A stretch of DNA of 64,000 nucleotides from Bacteroidales bacterium (GTDB lineage Bacteria; Bacteroidota; Bacteroidia; Bacteroidales; GCA-2748055). This document shows positions 6,693 to 15,289 of the stretch, piece by piece. Every line of letters starts with the position of its first letter. Positions within the stretch are counted from its first letter, which is position 1. The translations under genes and the position numbers were made by a program. A model generated the notes under the pieces. It worked only from the letters and a program-made list of their open reading frames with translations, ran no database searches and had not been told where the DNA came from. Location of the stretch: NCBI GenBank assembly GCA_029210725.1, contig JARGFM010000005.1, positions 25,805-89,804 on the forward strand, given 5' to 3'.

Positions 6693-8387
6693 TTAATGGG
6701 CATCCCCCTGCGGGGCCCTTAATTTCTTGCCGGCATCCTTTACAACCACAGATTTCCACTGTTCGGAATAACCGGGCTGATCCGGACTCAGCGGATAGCC
6801 ATCTTTGCTGCGGAGAAACTGACCATTCTCCTCCTTTTTGATATTCCCGTCAATGTATTTAACAAGCAGGAACTGTCCCAGCTCCTTGTATCGTTTAACG
6901 GTATAATCCCCCATATTCACCGAGTAATTGGTGACAAATTCCCGGGCCACTTCCGGGTTGGTTTCATTCAGGACGGCAGCAGCAGCATCTATGGCTGCAA
7001 TTTCCGTGATAAACTTCTCTTCCAGCTCCGCCTGTACTTTCCAGACATCTTCCATCATTACATTGTATCTCAGATAGCTGAAGTTGGAGACAAAGCTGAA
7101 GGCCCAGAAGGCGGCTGTTTCTGAATAGGTGAGCAGATCGCCGTTCCCTACAGCATATGATTCGGGAACGCGGGTCATACCGCAATACATGGGAACATAA
7201 GTGGTGGCTGCAGCATCATCTATGCCGAACCACAGAATTCCTCCCAGCCAGTCGGGTTTCATGGGCCTGCTTTCGGCCACAAAAGAGAAACCTGTCTGCT
7301 GGGTGGCCGTGGCACGTTCATTCACATACATTTTTCCATCATATTCCCAGGTGAGCGGACGCCAGCGATAGGGGAGACCAAAAGGTCCGGCTCCGGCATC
7401 TTTGCTCATATCCAGTTCCGTTCCCTCCAGGTGGTCTCTCATAAAGTCCATCAGGTCCTTGTTGGAAAGTTTCCGCTTGGGTTTGATAAAGAGCGGCATC
7501 CTGTTATCCAGATCTTCTCCCTTTACATAATCAAAGTACTGGTCCATGTCGTCGTTTATATCTTTGAAAAAGGACCATACCCGCAGATCGCAAAACCTGG
7601 CACCACCAAAATCGACAGGTGCGTAGGTGTCAGAAAAACTGAAGTCCTCATCGCTACCTTCATAGTAGCCCATTTCACGGGCAAAGGAGATCACGTCGGG
7701 TGCATAAATACAGTTTTCCGGATCATCCAGGGGAAACTGCCGGATCCTGGCCTGATTGGCATGGCCCGACACGTATCCGTCCGGAATCCTTACGGCCACC
7801 CAGACGGCCCCTTTATTTTTGTTGTAGGTCTTACCGTTTTCAGTTGCCATCTTCATCCCTTTGCCAATAAGTTCCATAATCCAGACCTCGTTGGCGTCTG
7901 CGATGGAGAAGGATTCCCCGGAACTGGCATACCCGTGTTCAGCGACCAGATCGCCCATGATTTTAATGGCTTCCCTGGCCGTTCTGGCCCTCTGCAGGGT
8001 GATATAAATCAGGCTGCCGTAATCGATGATCCCGGTGGAATCGCGAAGTTCCCCCCTTCCTCCATAAGTGGTTTCCCCGATAGCCACCTGGTGCTCGTTC
8101 ATATTTCCGACCACGGAAAAGGTGTGAGAAAGCTGGGGGATCCTACCCAGAAATTTATTGGTATCCCACTCGTAGACATCCAGCATGGTGCCCGGGGGAT
8201 AGTCTGCCGCCGGTCTGAAGTATAATTCTCCATAAAGTACATGGGCATCTGCAGCGTAGGTGATCATGGTCGTGCCGTTCACCGATGCGCCGGGAGTAAC
8301 CAGGAAATTGGTACATGCCAAAATGTTGCTGCTCCAGATGGCCAGTGCAAGTATCGCGCTAAAAACATGTTTCTTACTCATATTCAT
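6693..8387 (-). CDS. Secreted C69-family dipeptidase
   Basis: 564 residues. A Sec signal peptide (about 1-24, hydrophobic core AILALAIW, ending SNILA) is cleaved directly before Cys25. CTNF at the mature N-terminus is the hallmark of peptidase family C69 (PepD-like), N-terminal nucleophile hydrolases whose cysteine becomes the first residue of the mature enzyme. The downstream segments GETTYGGRGEL and WIMELIGKG also match the family. The enzyme should cleave short peptides in the periplasm or outside the cell. The gene is alone on the minus strand. The 427-base region upstream (8388-8814) holds a candidate operator repeat and a small RNA. The ATG at 8387 (MNMSKKH) is accepted; ATG at 8381 is the only close alternative. 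Confidence 0.9.
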   Translation of the reverse strand: MNMSKKHVFSAILALAIWSSNILACTNFLVTPGASVNGTTMITYAADAHVLYGELYFRPAADYPPGTMLDVYEWDTNKFLGRIPQLSHTFSVVGNMNEHQVAIGETTYGGRGELRDSTGIIDYGSLIYITLQRARTAREAIKIMGDLVAEHGYASSGESFSIADANEVWIMELIGKGMKMATENGKTYNKNKGAVWVAVRIPDGYVSGHANQARIRQFPLDDPENCIYAPDVISFAREMGYYEGSDEDFSFSDTYAPVDFGGARFCDLRVWSFFKDINDDMDQYFDYVKGEDLDNRMPLFIKPKRKLSNKDLMDFMRDHLEGTELDMSKDAGAGPFGLPYRWRPLTWEYDGKMYVNERATATQQTGFSFVAESRPMKPDWLGGILWFGIDDAAATTYVPMYCGMTRVPESYAVGNGDLLTYSETAAFWAFSFVSNFSYLRYNVMMEDVWKVQAELEEKFITEIAAIDAAAAVLNETNPEVAREFVTNYSVNMGDYTVKRYKELGQFLLVKYIDGNIKKEENGQFLRSKDGYPLSPDQPGYSEQWKSVVVKDAGKKLRAPQGDAH

Positions 8388-8535
8388 TCTTTTGGTTATA
8401 AGACTTAATCATTCACACCGAAGCGATGCGCCTGCAAGATTTCATTTTTCTGTCAAACTACCAACACAAGGTATCGAATAACATGGTTTATCGGAAAAAA
8501 ACAAAAAAAAAGGAAGGAATATTAAAAGATATATT

Positions 8536-8620
8536 AATATGAACACCCCTGCATATATCAAAGAGGTTCTTCATAAATAACCTGATAATATGAATACACC
8601 CCCTTAAATATGGGGGTGTA
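8536..8620. promoter_or_regulatory. Repeated AATATGAA-CACCCC motif with a perfect hairpin
   Basis: Upstream of the C69 dipeptidase two similar motifs occur about 51 bases apart: AATATGAACACCCCTGCATAT (8536-8556) and one starting AATATGAATACACCCCCTT (8587-8605). The second also forms a perfect 9-bp inverted repeat, TACACCCCC (8595-8603) and GGGGGTGTA (8612-8620), with an 8-base AT loop and no T run after it, so it is not an ordinary terminator. Spacing and repetition suggest a binding site for a regulator of either the dipeptidase or the small RNA downstream. The regulator is unknown. Confidence 0.4.
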
Positions 8621-8673
8621 ATGTCCAATTATCATATTAAACATAATTTAACGTAAATTATATATAAATATGG

Positions 8674-8703
8674 TTGCAGCAAGAGCGAAAGTGATTATCT
8701 TTG
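8674..8703 (+). promoter_or_regulatory. Bacteroidota-type promoter of a candidate small RNA
   Basis: TTG (8674-8676), 19 bases, then TATCTTTG (8696-8703). This is a full match to the Bacteroidota sigma-ABfr consensus (TTTG/TTG, N19-21, TAnnTTTG). No coding sequence on the plus strand follows; the transcript would start near 8710 and run into the hairpin at 8776-8812. Confidence 0.65.
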
Positions 8704-8709
8704 TGGCAT

Positions 8710-8813
8710 ATTATTTGTATCAAATCAGTAAAAGATATATAGGGTAGTTTAGTTGGTAGTTTTAGTTAGTGTTGTAGAAAAGGGTCAATCGCCAGGTTGA
8801 ACCCTTTTCTTTT
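8710..8813 (+). ncRNA. Candidate small RNA, about 100 nt
   Basis: This stretch lies between a complete promoter (8674-8703) and an intrinsic terminator (8776-8812) and has no start codon followed by a meaningful frame. Its middle is rich in a TTTAGTT-type repeat (GTAGTTTAGTTGGTAGTTTTAGTTAG, split at 8744-8770), then the terminator stem. It converges on the iron-ADH gene, so its 3' end nearly touches that gene's stop codon at 8815. A similar TTTAGTT tract with a GC-rich terminator occurs at 47742-47803. The role is unknown; expression has not been shown. Confidence 0.5.
8776..8812. terminator. Intrinsic terminator between the small RNA and the ADH gene
   Basis: GAAAAGGGTCAA (about 8777-8788) pairs with TTGAACCCTTTTC (about 8797-8809) with one bulged base, followed by TTTT on the plus strand. 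Read on minus it can also terminate the iron-ADH operon, which ends at 8815. Confidence 0.7.
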
Positions 8814-8814
8814 G

Positions 8815-9954
8815 TCAGAAGATGTACGTCAGCAATTCTTCTCTTTCCCGATCAGATAAGCCATAATTGGTTCCTTCCGCTCTGTTTCGGTTCATCAGAC
8901 TCAGGATCTCCTCTTTCCTGGACTTATCAATTCCTGCTTCCTGGCATTTAACCGGACTTCCGAGCGACCTGAAAAAGGACTCCAGGGCGCTGATTGTATC
9001 ATCCGCGGAGCTGACTCCAAATAGTTCGCGGCCCAGTTGAAGAATCCGCCCCCCGGCTCTCTCTTTCATCAATTTCATCCAGGCCGGGTAGATAATCGAC
9101 AGGGTGGCGCCATGGGGCGTATCATACAAAAAGGAGAGTATATGACCCAGCGCATGCACGCCCCAGTCGCCCGATGCCCTTCCATACAGGGTGATATTGT
9201 TCAGGGCGTTGGTGGCTGCCCACATAATTCTGGCCCGCAGTTCATATGATTCCAGATCCTTCATCAGGGAAGGACCAAACTCCAGGGCTTCCTGAATGAC
9301 TGAAATAACAAATCGATCGGAAAGGGTGGCTTCTCCTTTGCCAAACCAGGCTTCCAGGGAATGGGCCACCAGGTCCGCAATCCCGTAGGCGGTGTAGTTG
9401 GCCGGCACCGATTGGGTATAGGAAGGATCCAGGAAGGAGTGAACGGGGTAGATCAGTTCGTTTCTATAGCCGATTTTTTCTTTCGTTGCCTCATTCTGCA
9501 GAACCGCAACGGCATTCATCTCTGTCCCGGTCGCTGCAAGGGTCAGAACCGCAAGCAGAGGTTTGGCCGTAAGGGGCGCATACTTGCCGGTCATTAGTTC
9601 CCAAACATCACATTCCTCGGCGATGCAGATGGCTATGATCTTTGCGGAGTCGATCACACTTCCTCCCCCGACAGCCACCACCATATCTACTCCGGCTTCC
9701 ACTCCAATCCTGGTTGCTTCCATCACATCTTCCACTCTGGGATTGGGTTTAATTCCATTAAATTCAGTGATATCAATACCCTGGTTTTTCAGTTGCTCCA
9801 GGGTATCCCGGTAGCTGCCGTTCCGGAGCACAGAACCGCCCCCATAAACAAGCAGGGCCTTTTTCCCAAGCTTTGCCGCACCGGGCCCAAGTTCTTTGAC
9901 CACATTTTTTCCAAAATGGAGTTTCACCGGATTATAAGCGATAAAATTGTACAT
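8815..9954 (-). CDS. Iron-containing alcohol dehydrogenase (butanol dehydrogenase/YqhD-like)
   Basis: 379 residues, normal for group III metal-dependent alcohol dehydrogenases. The nucleotide-binding half carries GGGSVLRNG and the conserved GGGSVIDSAK (about residues 95-105). Metal ligands are visible in ADLVAHSLEAW (Asp and His) and in HALGHIL and DTPHG in the C-terminal helical half. Close relatives reduce aldehydes with NAD(P)H, in fermentation or aldehyde detoxification. It is the last gene of a minus-strand run (M23 peptidase, anmK, ADH) with 11 bases after anmK, so it is probably co-transcribed, although no metabolic link is obvious. The terminator at 8776-8812 closes the run. Confidence 0.92.
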   Translation of the reverse strand: MYNFIAYNPVKLHFGKNVVKELGPGAAKLGKKALLVYGGGSVLRNGSYRDTLEQLKNQGIDITEFNGIKPNPRVEDVMEATRIGVEAGVDMVVAVGGGSVIDSAKIIAICIAEECDVWELMTGKYAPLTAKPLLAVLTLAATGTEMNAVAVLQNEATKEKIGYRNELIYPVHSFLDPSYTQSVPANYTAYGIADLVAHSLEAWFGKGEATLSDRFVISVIQEALEFGPSLMKDLESYELRARIMWAATNALNNITLYGRASGDWGVHALGHILSFLYDTPHGATLSIIYPAWMKLMKERAGGRILQLGRELFGVSSADDTISALESFFRSLGSPVKCQEAGIDKSRKEEILSLMNRNRAEGTNYGLSDREREELLTYIF

Positions 9955-9965
9955 AGCAAGATGTT

Positions 9966-11030
9966 TTAGATGTTATAAATTGTGCCTGCCGACAGGTCCT
10001 TCCTTCCGCCGCTTACGCTGGCCAGGCAGTTGATCTCTCCCCGGATCCTCAGAACTCCGAGCAGGGCAAAAATAAGCGCCTCTTTATAGTGGATCAATTT
10101 CTCTTCAGGGATCACCAGGGATGTGCCTGTCAGTTTCTTTAACCGTTCAAGCAGCATAAGGTTCAGTGTTCCGCCCCCGGTTATCAGGAGAGACTTTATC
10201 CCTGCCTCATGGATGTTCCTGGAAATTTGATAGGCAATATGCTCCAGCACGGTGGCCATAATATCTTTGGCGGCCAGATTGCCGGGCCGAATAAAAGGAA
10301 GGAATTGTTCCAGGAACCACTCCCTTCCCAGGGATCGGGGTCCGCTTTTTGAGTAGAAATCCAGGCCGTTCAACTTCTCTAGCAGCTCCTTATGCACCTG
10401 TCCCGAACGGGCCATCTCCCCATCCCTGTCAAAGGGCAGTCCTTCCATGGCGGCTATATGGTTGAGTGCCATATTGGCGGGGCAGAGATCATAAGCGATC
10501 CGCTCCCCCCGACTGTTTTCGAAGGAGATATTGGCAAATCCTCCCAGGTTCAGACAGCCTTCATACTCGTGAAAGAGCAAGCTGTCGCCCAGGGGAACCA
10601 GGGGAGCTCCCTGTCCTCCCTGGGCCACATCCTCGCTCCGGAAATCATTGATTACCGGGATTCCTGTCTGGTCGGCCATAATCCTGCCATTTCCTGCCTG
10701 GAAGGTAATCCCCCGCTTTGGTTCGTGCAGGATCGTATGTCCGTGTGAAGAAATGTATTGCGGGAACAGCCCCGTCTTTCTGTGAAAGACAGAGAGCAGC
10801 CGGGCATAGTGATGGCCCAGTTCCAGATCGAGTTCATCGATGTTCTTTTTGCTCCATTTACAGGCTTGTTCCAGTTTACAATAAAGCTCCTCCGGGTAAG
10901 GAAAGGTTTCGGCCTCCAAAATCCTGAAATCCCACAAGCCATCCTTCCATATCAGATCGCAGCATGCCAGGTCGACCCCATCCATGGATGACCCTGACAT
11001 TAATCCCGTAACCCGGTAAGTCTTTTTCAT
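9966..11030 (-). CDS. anmK: Anhydro-N-acetylmuramic acid kinase
   Basis: 354 residues, the standard length. The phosphate-binding N-terminal motif GLMSGSSMDGVDLA (about residues 9-22) is diagnostic of AnmK. Other family segments are SSHGHTILHEP, CLNLGGFANIS and LLITGGGTLN. The enzyme opens and phosphorylates 1,6-anhydro-N-acetylmuramic acid released during peptidoglycan turnover, giving MurNAc-6-phosphate in the cytoplasm. It lies 10 bases after an M23 peptidoglycan peptidase gene, which fits a cell-wall turnover role, and 11 bases before the iron-ADH gene. Confidence 0.95.
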   Translation of the reverse strand: MKKTYRVTGLMSGSSMDGVDLACCDLIWKDGLWDFRILEAETFPYPEELYCKLEQACKWSKKNIDELDLELGHHYARLLSVFHRKTGLFPQYISSHGHTILHEPKRGITFQAGNGRIMADQTGIPVINDFRSEDVAQGGQGAPLVPLGDSLLFHEYEGCLNLGGFANISFENSRGERIAYDLCPANMALNHIAAMEGLPFDRDGEMARSGQVHKELLEKLNGLDFYSKSGPRSLGREWFLEQFLPFIRPGNLAAKDIMATVLEHIAYQISRNIHEAGIKSLLITGGGTLNLMLLERLKKLTGTSLVIPEEKLIHYKEALIFALLGVLRIRGEINCLASVSGGRKDLSAGTIYNI

Positions 11031-11040
11031 GAATTATTTT

Positions 11041-12753
11041 TTACCATTCAAAAGTAGTCTGAAAGAGCTTAACATTTCCCTTTTGGTCGCTTACATACAG
11101 TTCCAGTTCGTGAAGCGTTCCTTTGGCAATTCGCTCCGGGTCAAATCTGTAGATAAGGAGTTCGTTCTTCGGATCATATTCGAACAAGGCCCAATGCGTA
11201 TCAATATAGCCCTCGTATCTGCCGATACCAGACAATTCATCGCGGATGGTGAAGCGAAGCTCTTCATTGCCAGAATAATCGATTCCATGGTTCTTATGAG
11301 GGATGATTTCGGGAGAAACAGAGTCGATTGCCACACTGAATACCCCGAACTTTTTAAGTCTGGCTACCATGGCACCATCTCTGTATTCGCCGCCTGCCGA
11401 CTCAAATTTCCCTTCATCGTTGACGGTAATGAACAACAGTTTGTTTCGAAGCCCGGGATCAACTTCGGGACTGTCCACAGAAAGGGTATAGGAGGAGTGT
11501 ACCGGTACCTCTTTATTGCCAAGGTGATACAGGGGACTGAGTGTTCCCTCTTTCTGAGGGGACATATGGAAGCTGAAGTCGATATCCTGGTAAAGGGCGT
11601 TGGCCGGAATCTCTACCCGCACCGGGCCCCTGTCAAAGCGGTTGACCCTGTCAGATTTCAGGGTGGACACGTAGATGGAGTCTTTGCCCGCAGGGGCAGG
11701 CCTGTCTTCAGCTCCCTGAAGGGTAAACTCCAGAACGGAGCTGTTTCCGACCACATCGGTGGCCACGATCCTGAAGGGGTAGGTCCTGGGCTCATTTACC
11801 ACCAGGGCCTGGTTATCCGCTGATTTATTGTAGATTCTAAGCCTGTCGTTGGGGAGACGATGAAGACGGTGTGCCCTGATTCCCGATCTGATCAGTTCCC
11901 GGTAATCGATGTGTGCATTGATGTACCTGGTTTCCGAGAAGGCGAATTCGTCCATCGCATGGCTGTATTTGAGCTTATTGTCCACAAACATCTCCAGGGT
12001 ATACACGCCGCACCTGTTGGAAGCCCCATCCAGATAATCAAAGACCTCAACACTGATACCCAGATTTCCATAAGCCGAAATACCGGTGCCGTAAGGGATG
12101 GTGTAAACTCCATTGTCCCTCACAATGCGGCTCGAAAACTTTTCAGTTTGATTGTTTACATAACTCTGGCTATCCATGGGATACAAATGAAGCGAATAGA
12201 ACCTTGGAGCCGTCTGGTCCCTGATATCAAAGTTGTATTTGAGCACATTCACGGGATGCTGGTTGGCCGAGCTGCGGATCTCAAAATGAAGATGGGGCCC
12301 TGAGCAGCTGCCTGAGTTTCCTGAAAAGGCTATTAATTGCCCTTTTTTCAATGGAAAGGTCTCTCCGCTCAGGTAAAGATCTACTGTATGGGACTGCTGC
12401 CTGTACTGCATGCGGGTTACATAAGTGGCTATATCGTCCCGGAACCTGTCCAGGTGCCCGTACACAGAAGTGAAGCCATTTGGGTGGCTGATGTAGATGG
12501 ATTTCCCGTAACCGTTGGCTTGAACCTTGATCCTCGAGATGTATCCTTCATCCACGGAAAACACCTGGTGGCCGGTTTTCCCCTGTGTTTTAATATCAAT
12601 CCCCGAATGGAAATGATCACTCCGGATCTCCCCAAAATTACCGGAGAGGTACAGGGGGATCTTCAGGGGAGGATGGAAGCTTATTCCATCCTGTCCGATG
12701 CTGTAAAGCATAAGGAATTGTAACAAAATCAGGGTAATGGCTCTGGACATCAT
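11041..12753 (-). CDS. Secreted M23-family metallopeptidase
   Basis: 570 residues. The signal peptide (about 1-20, ITLILLQFLMLYSIG) is followed by an N-terminal LytM/M23 domain. Zinc ligands are His49 and Asp53 (HSGID) and His156 (GPHLHFE, with His154 also conserved). The remaining 400 residues are beta-rich with no catalytic motif I recognise and may position the peptidase on the wall. Such enzymes cleave peptide cross-links of peptidoglycan in the periplasm, or act as inactive activators of amidases; here all metal ligands are present. First gene of the minus-strand run with anmK and the iron-ADH; the 119-base gap to the divergent zapA unit must hold its promoter. Confidence 0.9.
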   Translation of the reverse strand: MMSRAITLILLQFLMLYSIGQDGISFHPPLKIPLYLSGNFGEIRSDHFHSGIDIKTQGKTGHQVFSVDEGYISRIKVQANGYGKSIYISHPNGFTSVYGHLDRFRDDIATYVTRMQYRQQSHTVDLYLSGETFPLKKGQLIAFSGNSGSCSGPHLHFEIRSSANQHPVNVLKYNFDIRDQTAPRFYSLHLYPMDSQSYVNNQTEKFSSRIVRDNGVYTIPYGTGISAYGNLGISVEVFDYLDGASNRCGVYTLEMFVDNKLKYSHAMDEFAFSETRYINAHIDYRELIRSGIRAHRLHRLPNDRLRIYNKSADNQALVVNEPRTYPFRIVATDVVGNSSVLEFTLQGAEDRPAPAGKDSIYVSTLKSDRVNRFDRGPVRVEIPANALYQDIDFSFHMSPQKEGTLSPLYHLGNKEVPVHSSYTLSVDSPEVDPGLRNKLLFITVNDEGKFESAGGEYRDGAMVARLKKFGVFSVAIDSVSPEIIPHKNHGIDYSGNEELRFTIRDELSGIGRYEGYIDTHWALFEYDPKNELLIYRFDPERIAKGTLHELELYVSDQKGNVKLFQTTFEW

Positions 12754-12845
12754 TATCTCGGGGATCTTAAAATTTCAAAACTATGCTTTTATTTTTAAGC
12801 TCAACAGTTTCGGAATTGAAAGTTTTAAACGGATCAAAATAATTC

Positions 12846-12853
12846 TATATTTG
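12846..12853 (+). promoter_or_regulatory. -7 promoter box of the zapA unit
   Basis: TATATTTG matches TAnnTTTG and lies 20 bases before the ATG of the coiled-coil gene at 12873. The upstream element is weak (GTTT about 20 bases before). Confidence 0.5.
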
Positions 12854-12872
12854 TATTATATATCTCTGTTGA

Positions 12873-13166
12873 ATGAGTGCTGAACAGACCGAAATACTTG
12901 AAGGAATCAGGAAGAAAATTCAATCGGCAAAAGTCCGCTTGCAGGAACAACTGGACGAAAATGTCCGCTTGAAAACACAGAATGAGCATCTTCAGAAATC
13001 GGTTCAGCAAAAACAGTCAGTAATTAATGAATTGGAACAAAAAAACCAGAAATTGTCTCTGTTAAAAGGGATTCTGGCCGATGGTGAAGATTCACAGGAT
13101 GCCAGGATACAGATAAATAGAATTGTGCGGGAGATTGACAAGTGTATTGCTCTATTAAACAGATAG
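12873..13166 (+). CDS. Small coiled-coil protein, probable division-associated partner of ZapA
   Basis: 97 residues, nearly all predicted by eye to be one long coiled coil (about 8-70, e.g. VRLQEQLDENVRLKTQNEHL), then a short C-terminal helix VREIDKCIALLNR. There is no signal peptide or membrane segment. It is 7 bases upstream of zapA and shares its promoter. Size and shape recall ZapB, the coiled-coil protein that binds ZapA at the division ring in Proteobacteria. The sequence resemblance to ZapB is only general, so the role is inferred from location. Confidence 0.75.
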   Translation: MSAEQTEILEGIRKKIQSAKVRLQEQLDENVRLKTQNEHLQKSVQQKQSVINELEQKNQKLSLLKGILADGEDSQDARIQINRIVREIDKCIALLNR

Positions 13167-13173
13167 GACGGGG

Positions 13174-13461
13174 ATGACGGAAGATATGCTTTCTATAAAG
13201 GTTCAGATTGCTGAACGTTTTTATCCCCTGAAGATAAAACGCCGGGATGAAGAGAAAATACGGCAGGCGGCCAGAATGATTAATGATAAAGTACTGCAGT
13301 ATAAACAGAGATATACAGATAAAGATACGCAGGATTTTATGGCCATGGCTACTCTTCAGTTTGTTATAAACCTGATCGATTGCGAACAACAACAAAATGT
13401 TGTATCTTTGGAAGAGGAGTTGGGGAATTTGAGTAGTGAGCTGGATGAGTTATTGAAATAG
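13174..13461 (+). CDS. zapA: Cell division protein ZapA
   Basis: 95 residues. The N-terminal beta-strand region (SIKVQIAERFYPLKI) and the following helix RRDEEKIRQAARMINDKVLQ, then the C-terminal coiled helix, match ZapA, which cross-links and stabilises FtsZ filaments at mid-cell. It follows a coiled-coil protein gene and is followed by 6S RNA, echoing the zapA-ssrS order known in enterobacteria. ATG at 13174 is the natural start; an internal ATG at 13186 (MLSIKVQ) is an alternative four codons later. Confidence 0.9.
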   Translation: MTEDMLSIKVQIAERFYPLKIKRRDEEKIRQAARMINDKVLQYKQRYTDKDTQDFMAMATLQFVINLIDCEQQQNVVSLEEELGNLSSELDELLK

Positions 13462-13492
13462 AGTAAGACGTTCTTATACATATTAATGAGTT

Positions 13493-13693
13493 TGCCCGCA
13501 TTGTTTCTTCAATTATTTTTTGAACTCAACATTTATCATATTGGAGCAAAGCTCAGATTAAGAAAAGCAGGCCAAAATTCCGGTTCGCCGGGATACTGAA
13601 GTATTCAGTCATTGGACACTTGATATGATCTGGCAGTTCCACCCGTGTTTTATGGGGTTTAATAAAATTTTGAGGGAATGTGCGGGTTTTTTT
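13493..13693 (+). ncRNA. ssrS: 6S RNA
   Basis: The 253-base gap between zapA and rny folds into a long rod typical of 6S RNA. The closing stem CCCGCA (13495-13500) pairs with TGCGGG (13681-13686), continued by CTTCAA with TTGAGG. Then comes a central open region, an inner stem ATCATAT/ATATGAT (about 13536-13542 and 13623-13629) and a distal arm with CCGGTTCGCCGG. A run of T after the closing stem (13687-13693) ends the transcript. 6S RNA mimics an open promoter and sequesters RNA polymerase holoenzyme. The assignment rests on structure, about 195-nt length and location after zapA; there is no coding frame. Confidence 0.72.
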
Positions 13694-13714
13694 ATTTTCT
13701 AAAATGAACTAGAT

Positions 13715-15289
13715 ATGGAACTGTTAACGCATTTATTGATGCTGCAGTCGTCCATGGTCATGTATCTTGTTATAGGAGGTGCTTCACTGTTATTGGGAGT
13801 GGGAGCTGGCTTCGTCCTTGTTGGTGTAATTACCAGAAGAAAGAGCTCCAGGATGCTCAAAGAGGCAGAAGGTGAAGCAGAAATGATTAAGCAACAGAAG
13901 ATACTGCAGGCCAAGGAGAAGTTTCTTCAGCTAAAGGAAGAACACGAGAAGCTCATCAATGAGAAGAATGGAAAGCTGAATCAGCTAGAGAATGAAGTAA
14001 AACAAAAAGAGTTTTCTGCCAGCCAGAAATATGAGGATATTCAACGGAAGAGGAAGGAGGTAGATGCTATTCGGGAAAATCTGAATGTTCAGCTGGAGCT
14101 TATTGAAAAGAAAAAAGAAGAACTGGAAAAATCCCACCGCAGGCAGGTGGAGCAACTGGAGACCATATCGGGTCTTTCAGCCGAAGAGGCAAAAGAGCAA
14201 CTGGTTGAATCTCTGAAAGAGGAGGCCAGGACAGAGGCCATGTCACTGATCAATGAGATCGTTGATGAAGCCAAGATGACTGCGAACAAGGAGGCAAAGA
14301 ATATCGTTATCAAAACCATTCAGAGGGTGGCCAGTGAAACGGCCATTGAGAATGCTGTGACGGTCTTTCATATCGAATCGGATGAGCTTAAGGGCAGGAT
14401 TATAGGAAGGGAAGGAAGAAATATCCGTGCCCTGGAGGCTGCCACGGGTGTGGAGGTGATTGTGGATGATACTCCTGAAGCCATCATTCTTTCTGCCTTC
14501 GACCCTGTCAGAAGGGAAGTGGCCAGGCTATCCTTGCACCAGCTGGTTACCGATGGACGTATTCATCCGGCCAGGATTGAGGAGGTAGTGGCCAAAACCC
14601 GGAAACAGATCGAGGAGGAGATCATTGAAGTCGGAAAGCGCACAGCCATTGATCTGGGGATTCATGGCCTGCACCCGGAACTTACCCGTATGGTGGGAAA
14701 GATGAAATACCGCTCATCCTATGGGCAAAACCTCTTGCAGCACTCCCGGGAAGTTGCAAATCTCTGTGCCATTATGGCAACGGAACTCGGTTTGAATGCC
14801 AAACTGGCCCGGAGGGCTGGTTTGTTGCATGATATTGGGAAGGTGCCCGATGATGAGCCTGAGATTCCCCATGCAGTTTATGGAATGAAGGTGGCTGAGA
14901 AATACAAGGAGAAACCGGAAGTATGCAATGCCATCGGATCGCATCATGATGAAGTGGAGATGACCACACTTCTTGCACCCATTGTACAGGTTTGTGATGC
15001 CATATCAGGGGCCCGACCGGGCGCCCGACGTGAAGTGGTAGAGTCTTATATCAAGCGTTTGAAGGAACTGGAGGCCATGGCCCTTTCCTATCCTGGTGTT
15101 TTGAAAACCTATGCCATTCAGGCAGGCAGAGAGCTAAGGGTAATTGTGGGCAGTGAAAAAGTAACAGATAAGGATGCGGAGAGCCTTTCCTTTGATATTG
15201 CCAGGAAAATTCAGGATGAAATGACCTACCCTGGACAGGTAAAAGTGACTGTTATTCGTGAAACACGTGCCATAAGTTACGCCAAATAG
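13715..15289 (+). CDS. rny: Ribonuclease Y
   Basis: 524 residues, standard for RNase Y. An N-terminal membrane helix (about 16-40, [21 protein letters not shown]) is followed by a long charged coiled coil (about 45-200), a KH RNA-binding domain (about 215-280, with [15 protein letters not shown]) and an HD hydrolase domain (about 340-430) carrying GLLHDIGK and the later SHHDE. It initiates mRNA decay by endonucleolytic cleavage at the membrane. Its stop codon shares one base with the GTG start of the epimerase, so the two are translationally coupled. Confidence 0.96.
   Translation: MELLTHLLMLQSSMVMYLVIGGASLLLGVGAGFVLVGVITRRKSSRMLKEAEGEAEMIKQQKILQAKEKFLQLKEEHEKLINEKNGKLNQLENEVKQKEFSASQKYEDIQRKRKEVDAIRENLNVQLELIEKKKEELEKSHRRQVEQLETISGLSAEEAKEQLVESLKEEARTEAMSLINEIVDEAKMTANKEAKNIVIKTIQRVASETAIENAVTVFHIESDELKGRIIGREGRNIRALEAATGVEVIVDDTPEAIILSAFDPVRREVARLSLHQLVTDGRIHPARIEEVVAKTRKQIEEEIIEVGKRTAIDLGIHGLHPELTRMVGKMKYRSSYGQNLLQHSREVANLCAIMATELGLNAKLARRAGLLHDIGKVPDDEPEIPHAVYGMKVAEKYKEKPEVCNAIGSHHDEVEMTTLLAPIVQVCDAISGARPGARREVVESYIKRLKELEAMALSYPGVLKTYAIQAGRELRVIVGSEKVTDKDAESLSFDIARKIQDEMTYPGQVKVTVIRETRAISYAK

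Noticed and set aside
7431..8225. 264-codon open frame on plus inside the C69 dipeptidase
   Set aside because: Antisense shadow of a clear gene; no recognisable domains and composition follows the opposite strand.
11029..11823. 264-codon open frame on plus inside the M23 peptidase gene
   Set aside because: Antisense to a gene with intact zinc ligands; no motif of its own.
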